A DNA stretch of 64,000 nucleotides, from the NCBI GenBank assembly GCA_017412055.1, contig JAFQOW010000011.1:1-64000 (forward strand), in the 5' to 3' direction. Shown one piece after another: positions 7,699 through 16,507 of the stretch. Source of the DNA: Lachnospiraceae bacterium. GTDB taxonomy: Bacteria > Bacillota > Clostridia > Lachnospirales > Lachnospiraceae. The notes beneath the pieces were generated by a model that was not told the DNA's origin, searched no databases, and saw only the letters and a program-made list of their open reading frames with translations. The position numbers were made by a program, and so were the translations under genes. Each line of letters begins with the position of its first letter. Positions within the stretch are counted from its first letter, which is position 1.

Positions 7699-10600
7699 TC
7701 ACGAATGCATTAATGAATTGAAGGTATATAAAATCTCTGTAGATGATAATTCTTGATTGTAAACTCTCAAATCTGCAATAGCTCCTTTGAAGCAATTACT
7801 GTATATATCACCGCCAAGAAGTATTCTCATAGGTGAGCCAAGTACAGGTGCGTTTCCAACGCGACCAGCAGGCAAACCATTTATGTAGAGGTTGGAAGTG
7901 CGTGTTCTGTAATTATAAGAAACAGCTAAGAAATTCCAAACATTTTTCTTTGGAGCCATTACTCCATGAGCATCCGTCAAAACATCGTTATCTCCAGTTA
8001 CTTCTTTTATTCTAAACAGAGCCTTGTAGTCGGCGTTGTGAGGGATAATATTTGAGTAGCCTTTTTCGAAGCTGGTGTACATAAGGGATGCACCGATTTG
8101 TTCTTCGTCTTCTTTAAACCACATAGTGATAGTGTAGTTGGAAATAGGGTAGAGATTAACTGGCAATTCTACTACATTTGTGGATGTTGAGCCACCGCCA
8201 AAATAGAGAGCTGATGTACCAGCAGGTCCTGAAATGTATCGAATATCATGTCCTAGTAGCATACCCTGATATTCGTGGTTGTCATCCCACAGTGAATTGT
8301 TGAAGGCAAAGTGAGTGTAATTTACATCTTCGGCAAGTCTAGTTTTTATATATTCTACAAAAGCTTCTTCTGAAAGTGGTTGGCTATAATAATAGCCCTG
8401 AACCATATCACAACCGATTTTTCTAAGAAATTCATTTTGTGAATCGTTTTCTACACCTTCACAAAGCACAGCAATATTTAATTTTTTAGACATCTCCACA
8501 ATGCTTGACAGAATTATTCTTTGTTTATCATCAAGATTTTCTGACATAAATACGCGGTCAAGTTTGATGGTGTCTAAAGGAAGTCTATTAAGCTCATTTA
8601 AACTTGAATGTCCTGCACCGAAATCATCCATAGAGATTTTTACACCAAGGGATCTCATATTATGGATAAGTGGGAGAACTGCGGTCATATTTTCAATATA
8701 TATATTCTCAGTAAGCTCGAATTCTACCAGTTCAGGAGGAATCTGATATGTATCAAAAAGCGTTTTAATATATTCTAAGATTCCATCTGAAGCCAGATGG
8801 GCTCTAGAGACATTCATAGAAATCGGAACTACAGGTAGTTCTTCATCAAGTCTCTTTCTGAGATGTTCGAATACTTTTTTATATACAAAATAGTCAACTT
8901 CTACGATAAGTCCATTGGATTCAAATAAAGGAATAAAGCTGTCAGGTAGTACGCAGCTGCCATCTGGTTTAAACCAGCGAACAAGAGCTTCTGCACCTAT
9001 TACTTTTTCTGAACCACATTCTACTTTAGGCTGATAGAAAACTTTAAGCTCTTCATTTTCGATAGCAGTATGTAAGTTGGAACATAATTCCATGTTCTGA
9101 AGAAGATTATTTATCATATCAGGAGTGAATAGTACTGGTTCTGAAGAGTCCATATTTTTAGCTTTTTTTCTAGCTAAATTTGCATTGGAAATAGCTATTT
9201 CTACATCTAAATTTCTCACATCGTGACATATATAAATGCCTGAATTTATAATAATTCTTTGGTCGAAGAATAGTGCCTGAAGTTCATCTTCAATTTTTCG
9301 ATTATATTCATCTATTATTTTTGCAAATGATTTTTCGTCTAAACTGTTATCGTATATACCTGCTGTAATAATATTATCTGAAAAAATACGGCATGCTGCA
9401 AAAGTATATTCACCACTGTTATTAACAGCATTACCAAAATGCTTAAGTATCTTATCGCCTACAGAATAGCCGAATTTATCATTAATAGCTTTGAAATATT
9501 TAATATCAGAATAAACTATAGCAATACCTATATTTGGGTCTGTATTCTTTGCGGAAAATTCCCTTACGGAATTAATGAAGGTTTCATATTTCATAAGTCC
9601 AGTTAAGGAATCCTTTTGAGTAAGCTCTGTAACTAAATCTTCAGTTCTCTTTAAAGTTCTCATGCTAAGGAGATATGAAGATAGAATACGACAAAACATT
9701 TTAAGTGTATTAATATCATCTTCAGCCCATTCTTTATGTCTGGTAATAGATACAAATTCTACGCATCCAGCAAAGGAACCGCTATTGTAAATAGGGATTT
9801 CCAATACTGTTTTAACATTATTGACAAATGGAGAGGAATCTCTAAGAGAGCTTGGAAGATGACTAATATCATCAAACAAGAAGTAGCCATTGTCATAATG
9901 GTTGATAAAATTATCCCATTCCTCTTCGGTGTAGGTACATCTAGTGCCTAATAGTCTATTGTAATTGCCTGTCACACATTCGTATATATATTCCAATTCA
10001 CGTGGATTTTCAGTAATTTCTCTAATGAATATAATGGATAATCCATAATGGTCAGCAAGTGTATGAAGCATAAGGTTGATGGTAGAATCTACATCCTTAG
10101 TATCCTCCATAAGCTTGAAAGCCATATTTGTAAGACCATATTGGTCATATATTTTTGGACAATCTATATTAAAGGTTGTATAGTCTTCTGGATTGTGATT
10201 GTTAAAAGGAGCGTTTACCATTTCAGGTATATCATCTTGGTAAAAGGCATAATCTATCTGGGCAATGTCCTTAGCATAAACTAATGCCTTGCAAGCATTG
10301 TCATATAAAGAATCAATACTCTCACCATTGTCCGGATGTAAAGCGATACCACAGGTAACAGATAAGGAGAAATCTTCCATTTCTCCCACATAAACAGAAG
10401 ATATTCTAGCAGAAATCTTGCTGATGGTGCGAATAATCTGTTCCTTGGCATTATATTTTTTAATAAAAATAATGAATTCATCACCACCGATACGACCAAT
10501 CATATCGCCAGATGCAATGCACGTACTTAAAGCTCGTCCAATACCGCGCAATACTTCATCGCCAAAGGCATGGCCGAGGTTTTCATTTACCGTTTTGAAA

Positions 10601-10791
10601 TTGTCAACATCGACAACGATTAACGCTGAAGAAAAATCTTTGTGTTCATTGATACATTTATTAACACATGAACGAAAATGTTCTCTGGTATATAAACCGG
10701 TGAGTGCATCAAATTGAGGCTCGGCACTCTTTTTAGCGTTAAGTTTTCTTATGTCGATTTTGTGTACACGTCCGATAACTTTATCACTCAT
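7699..10791 (-). CDS. GGDEF-GAF-GGDEF*-EAL protein with C-terminal LamG-like domain
   Basis: This 1030-residue c-di-GMP protein has no predicted membrane segment or signal peptide. The order is: an intact GGDEF domain (about 25-185, motif GRIGGDEF at 100-106); a GAF-like sensor (215-375); a second, degenerate GGDEF (390-555, RIFSDN where the active loop should be); a complete EAL domain (575-820) with EAL at 601-603, NVSRAHL, ELTENIY, DDFGAGHSS, KLDRVF and CEGVE; and a C-terminal concanavalin/LamG-like beta-sandwich (855-1025) with TITMWFK, NFLAVSYN, LYINGLPAG and GAIADLRVYNQ. No RxxD inhibitory site is seen before the first GGDEF. It could make and hydrolyse c-di-GMP; net activity cannot be told. 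LamG modules usually sit outside cells, so its presence in a soluble cytosolic enzyme is odd. AAGGAG precedes the ATG on the minus strand. Confidence 0.92.
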   Translation of the reverse strand: MSDKVIGRVHKIDIRKLNAKKSAEPQFDALTGLYTREHFRSCVNKCINEHKDFSSALIVVDVDNFKTVNENLGHAFGDEVLRGIGRALSTCIASGDMIGRIGGDEFIIFIKKYNAKEQIIRTISKISARISSVYVGEMEDFSLSVTCGIALHPDNGESIDSLYDNACKALVYAKDIAQIDYAFYQDDIPEMVNAPFNNHNPEDYTTFNIDCPKIYDQYGLTNMAFKLMEDTKDVDSTINLMLHTLADHYGLSIIFIREITENPRELEYIYECVTGNYNRLLGTRCTYTEEEWDNFINHYDNGYFLFDDISHLPSSLRDSSPFVNNVKTVLEIPIYNSGSFAGCVEFVSITRHKEWAEDDINTLKMFCRILSSYLLSMRTLKRTEDLVTELTQKDSLTGLMKYETFINSVREFSAKNTDPNIGIAIVYSDIKYFKAINDKFGYSVGDKILKHFGNAVNNSGEYTFAACRIFSDNIITAGIYDNSLDEKSFAKIIDEYNRKIEDELQALFFDQRIIINSGIYICHDVRNLDVEIAISNANLARKKAKNMDSSEPVLFTPDMINNLLQNMELCSNLHTAIENEELKVFYQPKVECGSEKVIGAEALVRWFKPDGSCVLPDSFIPLFESNGLIVEVDYFVYKKVFEHLRKRLDEELPVVPISMNVSRAHLASDGILEYIKTLFDTYQIPPELVEFELTENIYIENMTAVLPLIHNMRSLGVKISMDDFGAGHSSLNELNRLPLDTIKLDRVFMSENLDDKQRIILSSIVEMSKKLNIAVLCEGVENDSQNEFLRKIGCDMVQGYYYSQPLSEEAFVEYIKTRLAEDVNYTHFAFNNSLWDDNHEYQGMLLGHDIRYISGPAGTSALYFGGGSTSTNVVELPVNLYPISNYTITMWFKEDEEQIGASLMYTSFEKGYSNIIPHNADYKALFRIKEVTGDNDVLTDAHGVMAPKKNVWNFLAVSYNYRTRTSNLYINGLPAGRVGNAPVLGSPMRILLGGDIYSNCFKGAIADLRVYNQELSSTEILYTFNSLMHS

Positions 10792-10983
10792 AAAAAACTC
10801 CTTAATATATTAAATTATCCAATTGAATCCTAGCAGTAAAATAACTGTGATTTAATTAAAAATATGGTAATAATAAACACAAGTATACTAAAATACAAAT
10901 TATTACTAATAATAACATAAATTCATTAAATTTACAAGAGTTATAAGTAGGTATATAGAAGAAAATGAAGGGTAAAATATATA

Positions 10984-11012
10984 TTGCTAGATAGGACAAA
11001 TAAGTTTATAAT
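10984..11012 (+). promoter_or_regulatory. Promoter of lrgAB; notes on the 10792-11114 gap
   Basis: TTGCTA (10984-10989), 17 bp, consensus TATAAT (11007-11012). The predicted leader is about 95 nt and contains a short complementarity (GATAACT near 11021 with AGTTATC near 11072) that could form a weak stem. The rest of this roughly 320-nt gap is AT-rich and holds the upstream region of the minus-strand GGDEF/EAL gene; I see no other gene in it. Confidence 0.7.
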
Positions 11013-11114
11013 GTCACGAGTGATAACTTGAGAAGAAGCCTCTGTATATAGGACGTATAAGAGCTGATATAGAGTTATCTAATTTGATACATTGGTAGTA
11101 TGTTTGGAGGAAAT

Positions 11115-11477
11115 ATGAAGTATATAAAACAATTTATGATAATAATGATAATCACTTTCATGGGAGAGTGTATTAAGGAGTTATTGCCATTTAAAATTCC
11201 TGGAAGTGTGTACGGACTTGTAATTATGCTTATAGGTCTTATGAGCGGTATTATTAAATTGGATGCTGTAAAGGATACAGCGGAATTCTTTGTATCTGTT
11301 TTGCCAATTATGTTTGTGGCTCCAAGTGTAGGACTTTTAAGTGCGTGGCCACAACTGAAAAGTATATTACTTCCTTTTTGTATAATAGCTGTATTATCTA
11401 CATTTATCGTAATGGCAGTTACAGGAAGAGTATCTCAGTTTGTTATAAGAATGAGTAAAAAGGGAGGTAAGAAATGA
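11115..11477 (+). CDS. lrgA: CidA/LrgA family holin-like protein
   Basis: This 120-residue protein has four predicted membrane segments. It shows the family's IPGSVYGLVIMLIGL block (LrgA/CidA usually read PGSxxGMxxLF), and SVLPIMFVAPSVGL matches the conserved second half. LrgA/CidA proteins are holin-like and modulate murein hydrolase activity or metabolite transport. The start is ATG 11115: GGAGG (11106-11110) lies inside the longer open frame that begins at 11100, so the upstream ATG cannot be used with it. It overlaps lrgB by 4 nt (ATGA). Confidence 0.9.
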   Translation: MKYIKQFMIIMIITFMGECIKELLPFKIPGSVYGLVIMLIGLMSGIIKLDAVKDTAEFFVSVLPIMFVAPSVGLLSAWPQLKSILLPFCIIAVLSTFIVMAVTGRVSQFVIRMSKKGGKK

Positions 11478-12169
11478 TGAAAGAGTTTTTGATGACATCC
11501 GCTTTTTTTGGAGTTTTTTTAAGTCTAATAACTTATGAAATAGGAGTTTTTGTTCGTAAAAAAACAGGACTTACTTTTTTGACACCTTTAGTTACTGCCA
11601 CGGCTATTGTGATAGTTGTTTTAGTGCTTACAGGTATAGATTATGAAACGTATAAGACTAGTACATCAGTGTTAACATATTTCTTAACTCCTGCAACGGT
11701 GTGCTTGGCTGTTCCTTTATATCAAAAGCTAGAGATATTAAAGAAAAATTTTGTAGCGGTTATATTGGGAATCGTGTCAGGTGTTCTTGTGAGTGCACTG
11801 ACCATATTGGGATTTTGTATTTTATTTAAATTTGATCATGTATCTTACGTTTCACTGCTTCCAAAGTCCATCACAACAGCCATTGGAATAAGCGTATCTG
11901 AGGAATTAGGGGGAATCGTGGCTATAACTACAGCTGCAATTATTATTGCAGGAAATGTAGGTGGAATGTTTGCGGAAATAATATTTAAAATATTTAGAAT
12001 AAATGAGCCTATTTCAAAAGGGTTGGCCCTTGGTACAGCCTCTCATGTAATGGGAACCTCTAAGGCTATGGAAATAGGAGAATTGGAAGGCGCAATGGGA
12101 AGCCTAGCCATTGCAGTTGCAGGCATTATTACGGTGGTAGTACTTCCATTTTTTGCTAACTTAGTGTAA
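11474..12169 (+). CDS. lrgB: LrgB family protein
   Basis: This 231-residue membrane protein is the partner of LrgA. Conserved blocks are seen: FLTPATVCLAVPLYQKL, LLPKSITTAIGISVSEELGG, and GLALGTASHVMGTSKAMEIGE near the C-terminus. The pair works at the membrane in control of autolysis or in export of small molecules such as pyruvate in characterised Firmicutes. Two consecutive ATG codons (11474, 11477) are possible starts behind GGGAGG; the first gives the 4-nt overlap with lrgA. Confidence 0.92.
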   Translation: MMKEFLMTSAFFGVFLSLITYEIGVFVRKKTGLTFLTPLVTATAIVIVVLVLTGIDYETYKTSTSVLTYFLTPATVCLAVPLYQKLEILKKNFVAVILGIVSGVLVSALTILGFCILFKFDHVSYVSLLPKSITTAIGISVSEELGGIVAITTAAIIIAGNVGGMFAEIIFKIFRINEPISKGLALGTASHVMGTSKAMEIGELEGAMGSLAIAVAGIITVVVLPFFANLV

Positions 12170-12209
12170 AATTTACTAATGATTATATATGATGAAAGCA
12201 GGTGTGACG

Positions 12210-12857
12210 ATGAATTATAAAGCAGTAATATGGGATTTGGATGGAACATTACTAGATACCTTAGAGGATTTGATGAATAGTGTGAATTATGGGTTAGAGG
12301 GTTTTGGTATGCCAACTATTACTCTGGAGATGACAAGAAGATTCGTAGGTAATGGTGTTGGAAGATTGATAGAGCTAGCTGTTCCAAAAGGAACAGATAA
12401 GGAAACGACGGAGAAGGTGCTTGCTAGATTTAAGGGACATTATGAAGAGCATTCTCTTGATAAGACGAAACCTTATGAGGGTGTGGTAGATGTCCTTAAG
12501 AGGTTAAAGGAAAACGGATATAAGATGGCCATTGTGTCAAACAAGATTGAAAGTGCAGTAGGAGAGCTTGCGGAAAAATTCTTTGAAGGTCTTATAGATG
12601 TAGCTATAGGAGAAACTCCTGATATTCCCAAAAAGCCTGCGCCAGATATGATATTTAAGGCATTGGATGAGCTCGGTGTAAATAAGGATGAAGCCATATT
12701 TATAGGAGACTCTGATGTGGATGTGGCAACAGGCATAAACAGTGGACTTCATATGCTTACTGTTCTTTGGGGATTTAGAGATGAGGATGAGCTTACAGAA
12801 GCAGGTGCAAAAATTTTTATACGTAAGCCAGAGGAAATTTTAGAAAAATTGCTATAA
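12210..12857 (+). CDS. HAD-family phosphatase (phosphoglycolate phosphatase/PpaX-like)
   Basis: This 215-residue protein has the HAD nucleophile motif WDLDGTLLDT (Asp9/Asp11), a helical cap after it, motif II IVSNK, a Lys in KKPAPD and the acidic motif IFIGDSDVDVATGINSG. Size and motifs fit the Gph/PpaX/YsaA-like phosphatases; the substrate is not predictable. I take ATG 12210, behind AGCAGGTG, rather than ATG 12189, which has no site. It lies 40 nt after lrgB and may be cotranscribed. Confidence 0.88.
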   Translation: MNYKAVIWDLDGTLLDTLEDLMNSVNYGLEGFGMPTITLEMTRRFVGNGVGRLIELAVPKGTDKETTEKVLARFKGHYEEHSLDKTKPYEGVVDVLKRLKENGYKMAIVSNKIESAVGELAEKFFEGLIDVAIGETPDIPKKPAPDMIFKALDELGVNKDEAIFIGDSDVDVATGINSGLHMLTVLWGFRDEDELTEAGAKIFIRKPEEILEKLL

Positions 12858-12930
12858 CAAGACGTGATAAGTAGTAAAAAAAACTACGTGTAATAGCTGT
12901 AGAAACCCAGTAAAATAAGCATTTTCAAGC

Positions 12931-12959
12931 TTGCATAGACAGAAGCTTTATGTTAGACT
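12931..12959 (+). promoter_or_regulatory. Promoter of the DegV gene
   Basis: TTGCAT (12931-12936), 17 bp, TAGACT (12954-12959), with an extended TGT before the -10. The 32-nt leader runs directly into a strong ribosome binding site. Confidence 0.65.
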
Positions 12960-12991
12960 AAGAAAAACAAAAATTAACATGGAGGATGAAA

Positions 12992-13867
12992 ATGTCTAAA
13001 GTAGCTATAATCACAGACAGTAACAGTGGTATATCACAGGTGGAGGCGGAAAGCCTTGGTATATTTGTTGTGCCTATGCCATTTATAGTTAATGATGAAA
13101 CATTGTTTGAAGATATAAATCTTACAAAAGAGCAGTTTTTTGAGAAGCTTAAGGAGGATGCTGATATTTCTACAACACAGCCTTCACCAGAGTTCGTAAT
13201 GAACTTATGGAACAATGTGTTTGAAGAGGGATATGATGAGATAGTTCATATACCTATGTCTAGTGGATTATCTGGTTCATGCAGTACTGCTATGGCATTA
13301 TCTAGAGATGACGATTATGAAGGCAAGGTATTTGTAGTAGATAATCAGAGAATTTCTGTAACACAGAGACAGTCAGTATATGATGCTATGGAAATGGCAA
13401 AGGCTGGTTTAACTGCATCAGAGATTCATGATAAGCTTATGGAAGTTAAGATGGAATCAAGTATATATATTATGCTTGATACATTAAAGTATCTTAAAAA
13501 GGGCGGAAGAATTACACCAGCGGCAGCAGCCCTTGGAACAATTCTTAAGCTTAAGCCAGTACTTCAGATTCAGGGTGAAAAGCTTGATGCATTTGCTAAG
13601 GCTAGAACACTTAATCAAGCAAAGTCTATTATGATAAATGCTATTAAGAGCGACATCGAAAATCGTTTTGGTGGAGATGTGAATAATGTATGGTTGGAAA
13701 TTGCGCATACACAGAATTTCGAAGAGGCTGAGAACTTAAAGCAGGAGATTTTGAAGGTATGGCCAGAGTATCCAGCAGACCACATTGTAACAGATCAATT
13801 ATCATTAAGTGTTTCTTGTCATATTGGACCAGGTGCATTGGCTGTAGCTTGTTCCAAGAAGATGTAG
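12992..13867 (+). CDS. DegV family fatty-acid-binding protein
   Basis: This 291-residue protein carries the DegV signature: N-terminal VAIITDSNSGI, MSSGLSGSCSTA (lipid head-group loop), VVDNQRIS, LKYLKKGGRITPAAAALG and the C-terminal IGPGALAVA. DegV/FakB proteins bind a fatty acid and present it to a kinase; no fakA-like gene lies in this window. GGAGG (12981-12985) abuts ATG 12986, so ATG 12992 (6-nt spacing) is the more likely start. It is a single-gene unit, with its own promoter and terminator. Confidence 0.93.
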   Translation: MSKVAIITDSNSGISQVEAESLGIFVVPMPFIVNDETLFEDINLTKEQFFEKLKEDADISTTQPSPEFVMNLWNNVFEEGYDEIVHIPMSSGLSGSCSTAMALSRDDDYEGKVFVVDNQRISVTQRQSVYDAMEMAKAGLTASEIHDKLMEVKMESSIYIMLDTLKYLKKGGRITPAAAALGTILKLKPVLQIQGEKLDAFAKARTLNQAKSIMINAIKSDIENRFGGDVNNVWLEIAHTQNFEEAENLKQEILKVWPEYPADHIVTDQLSLSVSCHIGPGALAVACSKKM

Positions 13868-13891
13868 ATAGATAATTATAAGTAAATATAT

Positions 13892-13923
13892 AGGACAGGA
13901 TGAAATTGCATCCTGTCCTTTTA
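13892..13923 (+). terminator. Rho-independent terminator after the DegV gene
   Basis: AGGACAGGATG (13892-13902) pairs perfectly with CATCCTGTCCT (13909-13919), 6-nt loop, followed by a short T-run (TTTT). It lies between convergent genes, so it may also slow transcription from the minus-strand gene. Confidence 0.8.
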
Positions 13924-13978
13924 TGTATTATATACACGTGAAATTCAAATTTAGTCAAAAATGATTTGTAACTATGAT

Positions 13979-14632
13979 TTAATTTTGAGGTGTAGTAGAA
14001 GTTGTTCCAGTTAGTTCATCAAGATATTTTATTATGGATTTTTTTAGTAACGAATTAAGTTTCGTTGCTGTATCTCTAATCTCTGATATCTTTTCCTGCT
14101 GTCCATATTTTATATAAAGGCTAGCTAAAAGCTTGTAATTGCCACTGATATCTGATAAACTATCTATGCCGAAGCGAAGCACTCTCATAGCTTCGTGATC
14201 AAAGCCTAGGGTGTGCAAGCGCTCACCATAAGCGTAGATAGTTTGGGCAAAAAGGGTAAAGTTTTGGTCGTATTCATCCAATTTGTTTAGGTTTGCAGGA
14301 CCATATTCCATCTTGATGTCTGTTGAGGTCATACCAGTAAGGTTTAGGATTCGTTGGGATGAGAGAGATTTAAAAATATCACTACATCTGTTTAGTTCAG
14401 CATCATCTGTTGGAAGAGCTGAAGAAAGAGCATCTAAGGTAATCCAATTTGGAACCTTTATGTATGTAAGAGTATCAAGATTCTTTCTTCTAGTATTGTT
14501 AGCATCATTTTCACGCTGCCAGAAGGCACGTACTCGCTCTTCGTCCTGTTTGCTGCTTTTGAGACGTTCGAAAGCAAGCCAAGCTGTGAATACAAGTGCT
14601 AGTAAAAAAAACATTGGAAAATATCCGCCCAT
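13979..14632 (-). CDS. Conserved hypothetical protein, single N-terminal membrane anchor
   Basis: This 217-residue protein has one membrane segment at residues 5-22 (MFFLLALVFTAWLAF) followed by a charged, largely helical soluble region. Phrases such as AQTIYAYGERLHTLGF and LASLYIKYGQQEKISEI look TPR-like, and the tail is Thr/Ser-rich (GTTSTTPQN). I do not recognise a characterised family. It is transcribed toward the DegV gene; the divergent small ORF at 14692 starts 60 nt upstream of its start. Confidence 0.7.
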   Translation of the reverse strand: MGGYFPMFFLLALVFTAWLAFERLKSSKQDEERVRAFWQRENDANNTRRKNLDTLTYIKVPNWITLDALSSALPTDDAELNRCSDIFKSLSSQRILNLTGMTSTDIKMEYGPANLNKLDEYDQNFTLFAQTIYAYGERLHTLGFDHEAMRVLRFGIDSLSDISGNYKLLASLYIKYGQQEKISEIRDTATKLNSLLKKSIIKYLDELTGTTSTTPQN

Positions 14633-14691
14633 TAGTTTGTTACCTTTCTATAAAAATATTATAATCTCAAAGATGAGAGAAGGAGTAAAAA

Positions 14692-14796
14692 ATGTTTAAT
14701 ATTTACAACAAAAAAACAAGAAAAACTTTAGTTTCAGTTGTTGCTATCATACTTGCCATCTCTATGGTTATACCTTGCTTATTGTATTTGTTCTAA
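14692..14796 (+). CDS. Small membrane protein (34 residues)
   Basis: This small ORF encodes MFNIYNKKTRKTLVSVVAII followed by LAISMVIPCLLYLF: a basic N-terminus and one membrane-spanning helix of about 20 residues. It has a strong ribosome binding site (AAGGAG, 14680-14685) 6 nt before the ATG. It is divergent from the membrane-anchored hypothetical protein, with an AT-rich gap between them. The arrangement suggests a real small membrane protein, possibly paired with its divergent neighbour. Function unknown. Confidence 0.55.
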   Translation: MFNIYNKKTRKTLVSVVAIILAISMVIPCLLYLF

Positions 14797-14844
14797 GATA
14801 ATCATAGTTGCTCTGTAACTGTGATTTGATTAATCAAAGTATTT

Positions 14845-14873
14845 TTGTAACCTTGGATTAACAGATGTATTAT
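14845..14873 (+). promoter_or_regulatory. Candidate promoter of the AIR-synthase-like gene
   Basis: TTGTAA (14845-14850), 17 bp, TATTAT (14868-14873). Just upstream lies the palindrome TTGATTAATCAA (14826-14837), which could be an operator. Confidence 0.5.
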
Positions 14874-14898
14874 ATCATAAATTTATAGGTAAGTCATT

Positions 14899-15870
14899 AT
14901 GAAAACTGGAAAGATATCAGAACCGATATTAAAGCGTTCTGTTCTAAAGAAAATATCATATAAGGATAAATCAGTTCTTGGTAGAGCAGCTGTTGGGTAC
15001 GATGCTGCAGTGGTTGCGCTAGGCGACTGTAAGCTGGTGACGTCCACACAGACAGCTGTGGCAAAGCGTGATTTGCATATGAATCGTGCATTTATAAAAG
15101 CTGTAAATAATCTGGCTGTTATGGGTGTAAGCCCAAAGTATGCTCAGATTTCTATTGTATTGCCAGAGGGAATGCGAGAGATTAAGCTTAAGATGCTTAT
15201 GGATGAGATGTGCGGATTTGCAGCTGAAAGAAAGATAAGTGTAACCGGTGGAAATACAATGGTTAGCGCGGGTGTAGTTAATCCTGTGGTAACAGTTAGT
15301 GTGAGTGGCATAGTTTCTAATGATGAGCCTTGTAACTATAAGTACAAGGAAGAGATAAAGCCAGGATATGATATTGTCATGACTAATGCGGCAGCACTTG
15401 AAGCAACTGTGGTTTTAGCATATGAAGAGGAAGAAAAGCTTAAGGAAAGATTTACTTCTACTTACATTGATAAAGCGAAGGAATTTTCATCATATTTTTC
15501 TGTTGAAAAGTCAGCAGCTATTGCCGTAAAATGTGGTGTGAAAGCTATGCACGATATGTCGGATAGCGGTGTGTTTGGAGCACTGTGGGAGCTTGGCGAG
15601 GCAGGTAACTGTGGTATGGAGGTCAATCTTAAAAAGATTAATATGCGTCAGGAAACTATAGAGATAACTAACCATCTAGGAATAAATCCTTATGTAATTC
15701 CTTCTACAGGGTCACTTCTTATGGTTACTTCTGATGGCTTGGGACTTATCCAAGAGCTTGAAAAGGAAGGTATAGAAGCCTTTGTAATAGGAAAAATTGT
15801 AGAGGGACATGATAGGGTTATTATAAATGAAGATGAAAAAAGATATTTAGAACCACCTAGAAATAAATAG
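14899..15870 (+). CDS. AIR synthase (PurM/HypE/ThiL)-like protein
   Basis: This 323-residue protein has the PurM/HypE/SelD superfamily layout. The N-terminal half contains GRAAVGYDAAVV and the AFIKAVNNLAVMGVSPKY block typical of the dimer interface. Later come TGGNTMVSAGVVNP and the second-domain motif MHDMSDSGVFGALWELGEA (HDxxxGG-like in relatives). Such proteins bind ATP and make amidine or acyl-phosphate products; none of the associated hyp, sel or pur genes is adjacent, so the reaction is not assignable. GGTAAG precedes the ATG. It lies 23 nt upstream of trmL and is likely cotranscribed. Confidence 0.82.
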   Translation: MKTGKISEPILKRSVLKKISYKDKSVLGRAAVGYDAAVVALGDCKLVTSTQTAVAKRDLHMNRAFIKAVNNLAVMGVSPKYAQISIVLPEGMREIKLKMLMDEMCGFAAERKISVTGGNTMVSAGVVNPVVTVSVSGIVSNDEPCNYKYKEEIKPGYDIVMTNAAALEATVVLAYEEEEKLKERFTSTYIDKAKEFSSYFSVEKSAAIAVKCGVKAMHDMSDSGVFGALWELGEAGNCGMEVNLKKINMRQETIEITNHLGINPYVIPSTGSLLMVTSDGLGLIQELEKEGIEAFVIGKIVEGHDRVIINEDEKRYLEPPRNK

Positions 15871-15893
15871 AAATCTGTAAACAAGGAGATTTT

Positions 15894-16388
15894 ATGTTAA
15901 ACATAGTATTATTAGAGCCAGAGATTCCTGCCAATACAGGAAATATAGGAAGAACCTGCTGTGCTACAGGCACGCGTCTTCACTTAATAGAGCCTCTTGG
16001 CTTTCAGATAAATGAAAAAGCTCTAAAGAGAGCAGGGATGGATTATTGGGACAAACTTGATGTGGTTGTATATGAAAGCTATCAGGACTTCTTAGAAAAG
16101 AATCCAGATGTAAAAATATATTACGCAACCACAAAGGCACCAAATAAATATTGTGATGCTAAGTTTGAAGAGGATTGCTTCATAATGTTTGGTAAGGAGA
16201 GCGCTGGCATACCAGAATCTATATTAGTAAACAATCAGGAAACATGTATCAGAATTCCCATGAATCCAGAGATACGTTCCCTTAATTTGTCAAATTCTGT
16301 GGCAATTGTACTTTATGAAGCGTTGCGTCAGAATGGTTTCGTAGGAATGGAGACAGAGGGACAATTAAGAAATTATGAGTGGAAGTAA
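15894..16388 (+). CDS. trmL: tRNA (cytidine/uridine-34 2'-O)-methyltransferase
   Basis: This 164-residue SPOUT methyltransferase has all family blocks: N-terminal VLLEPEIPANTGNIGRTC, HLIEPLGF with KRAGMDYW, FGKESAGIPE, and the knot motif RIPMNPEIRSLNLSNSVAIV. TrmL (CspR/YibK) methylates the wobble ribose of tRNA-Leu isoacceptors using S-adenosylmethionine. Length matches the family (about 155-165). AAGGAG precedes the ATG. It ends at a strong terminator shared with mutS2. Confidence 0.95.
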   Translation: MLNIVLLEPEIPANTGNIGRTCCATGTRLHLIEPLGFQINEKALKRAGMDYWDKLDVVVYESYQDFLEKNPDVKIYYATTKAPNKYCDAKFEEDCFIMFGKESAGIPESILVNNQETCIRIPMNPEIRSLNLSNSVAIVLYEALRQNGFVGMETEGQLRNYEWK

Positions 16389-16454
16389 GGTGTATTACTA
16401 CTACAACTCAGGATACTGATGATTATTGGGATGAATAAGAAAATGTTTAATATA

Positions 16455-16489
16455 AAATATAGCCACGAAAAATCGTGGCTATATTTTTT
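16455..16489 (+). terminator. Terminator between convergent trmL and mutS2
   Basis: AAATATAGCCACGA (16455-16468) pairs with TCGTGGCTATATTT (16473-16486), loop AAAA, followed by TTT. The arms are A/T-flanked on both sides, so it probably serves both genes. Confidence 0.85.
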
Positions 16490-16507
16490 ATGATATAGGA
16501 AACTTTC

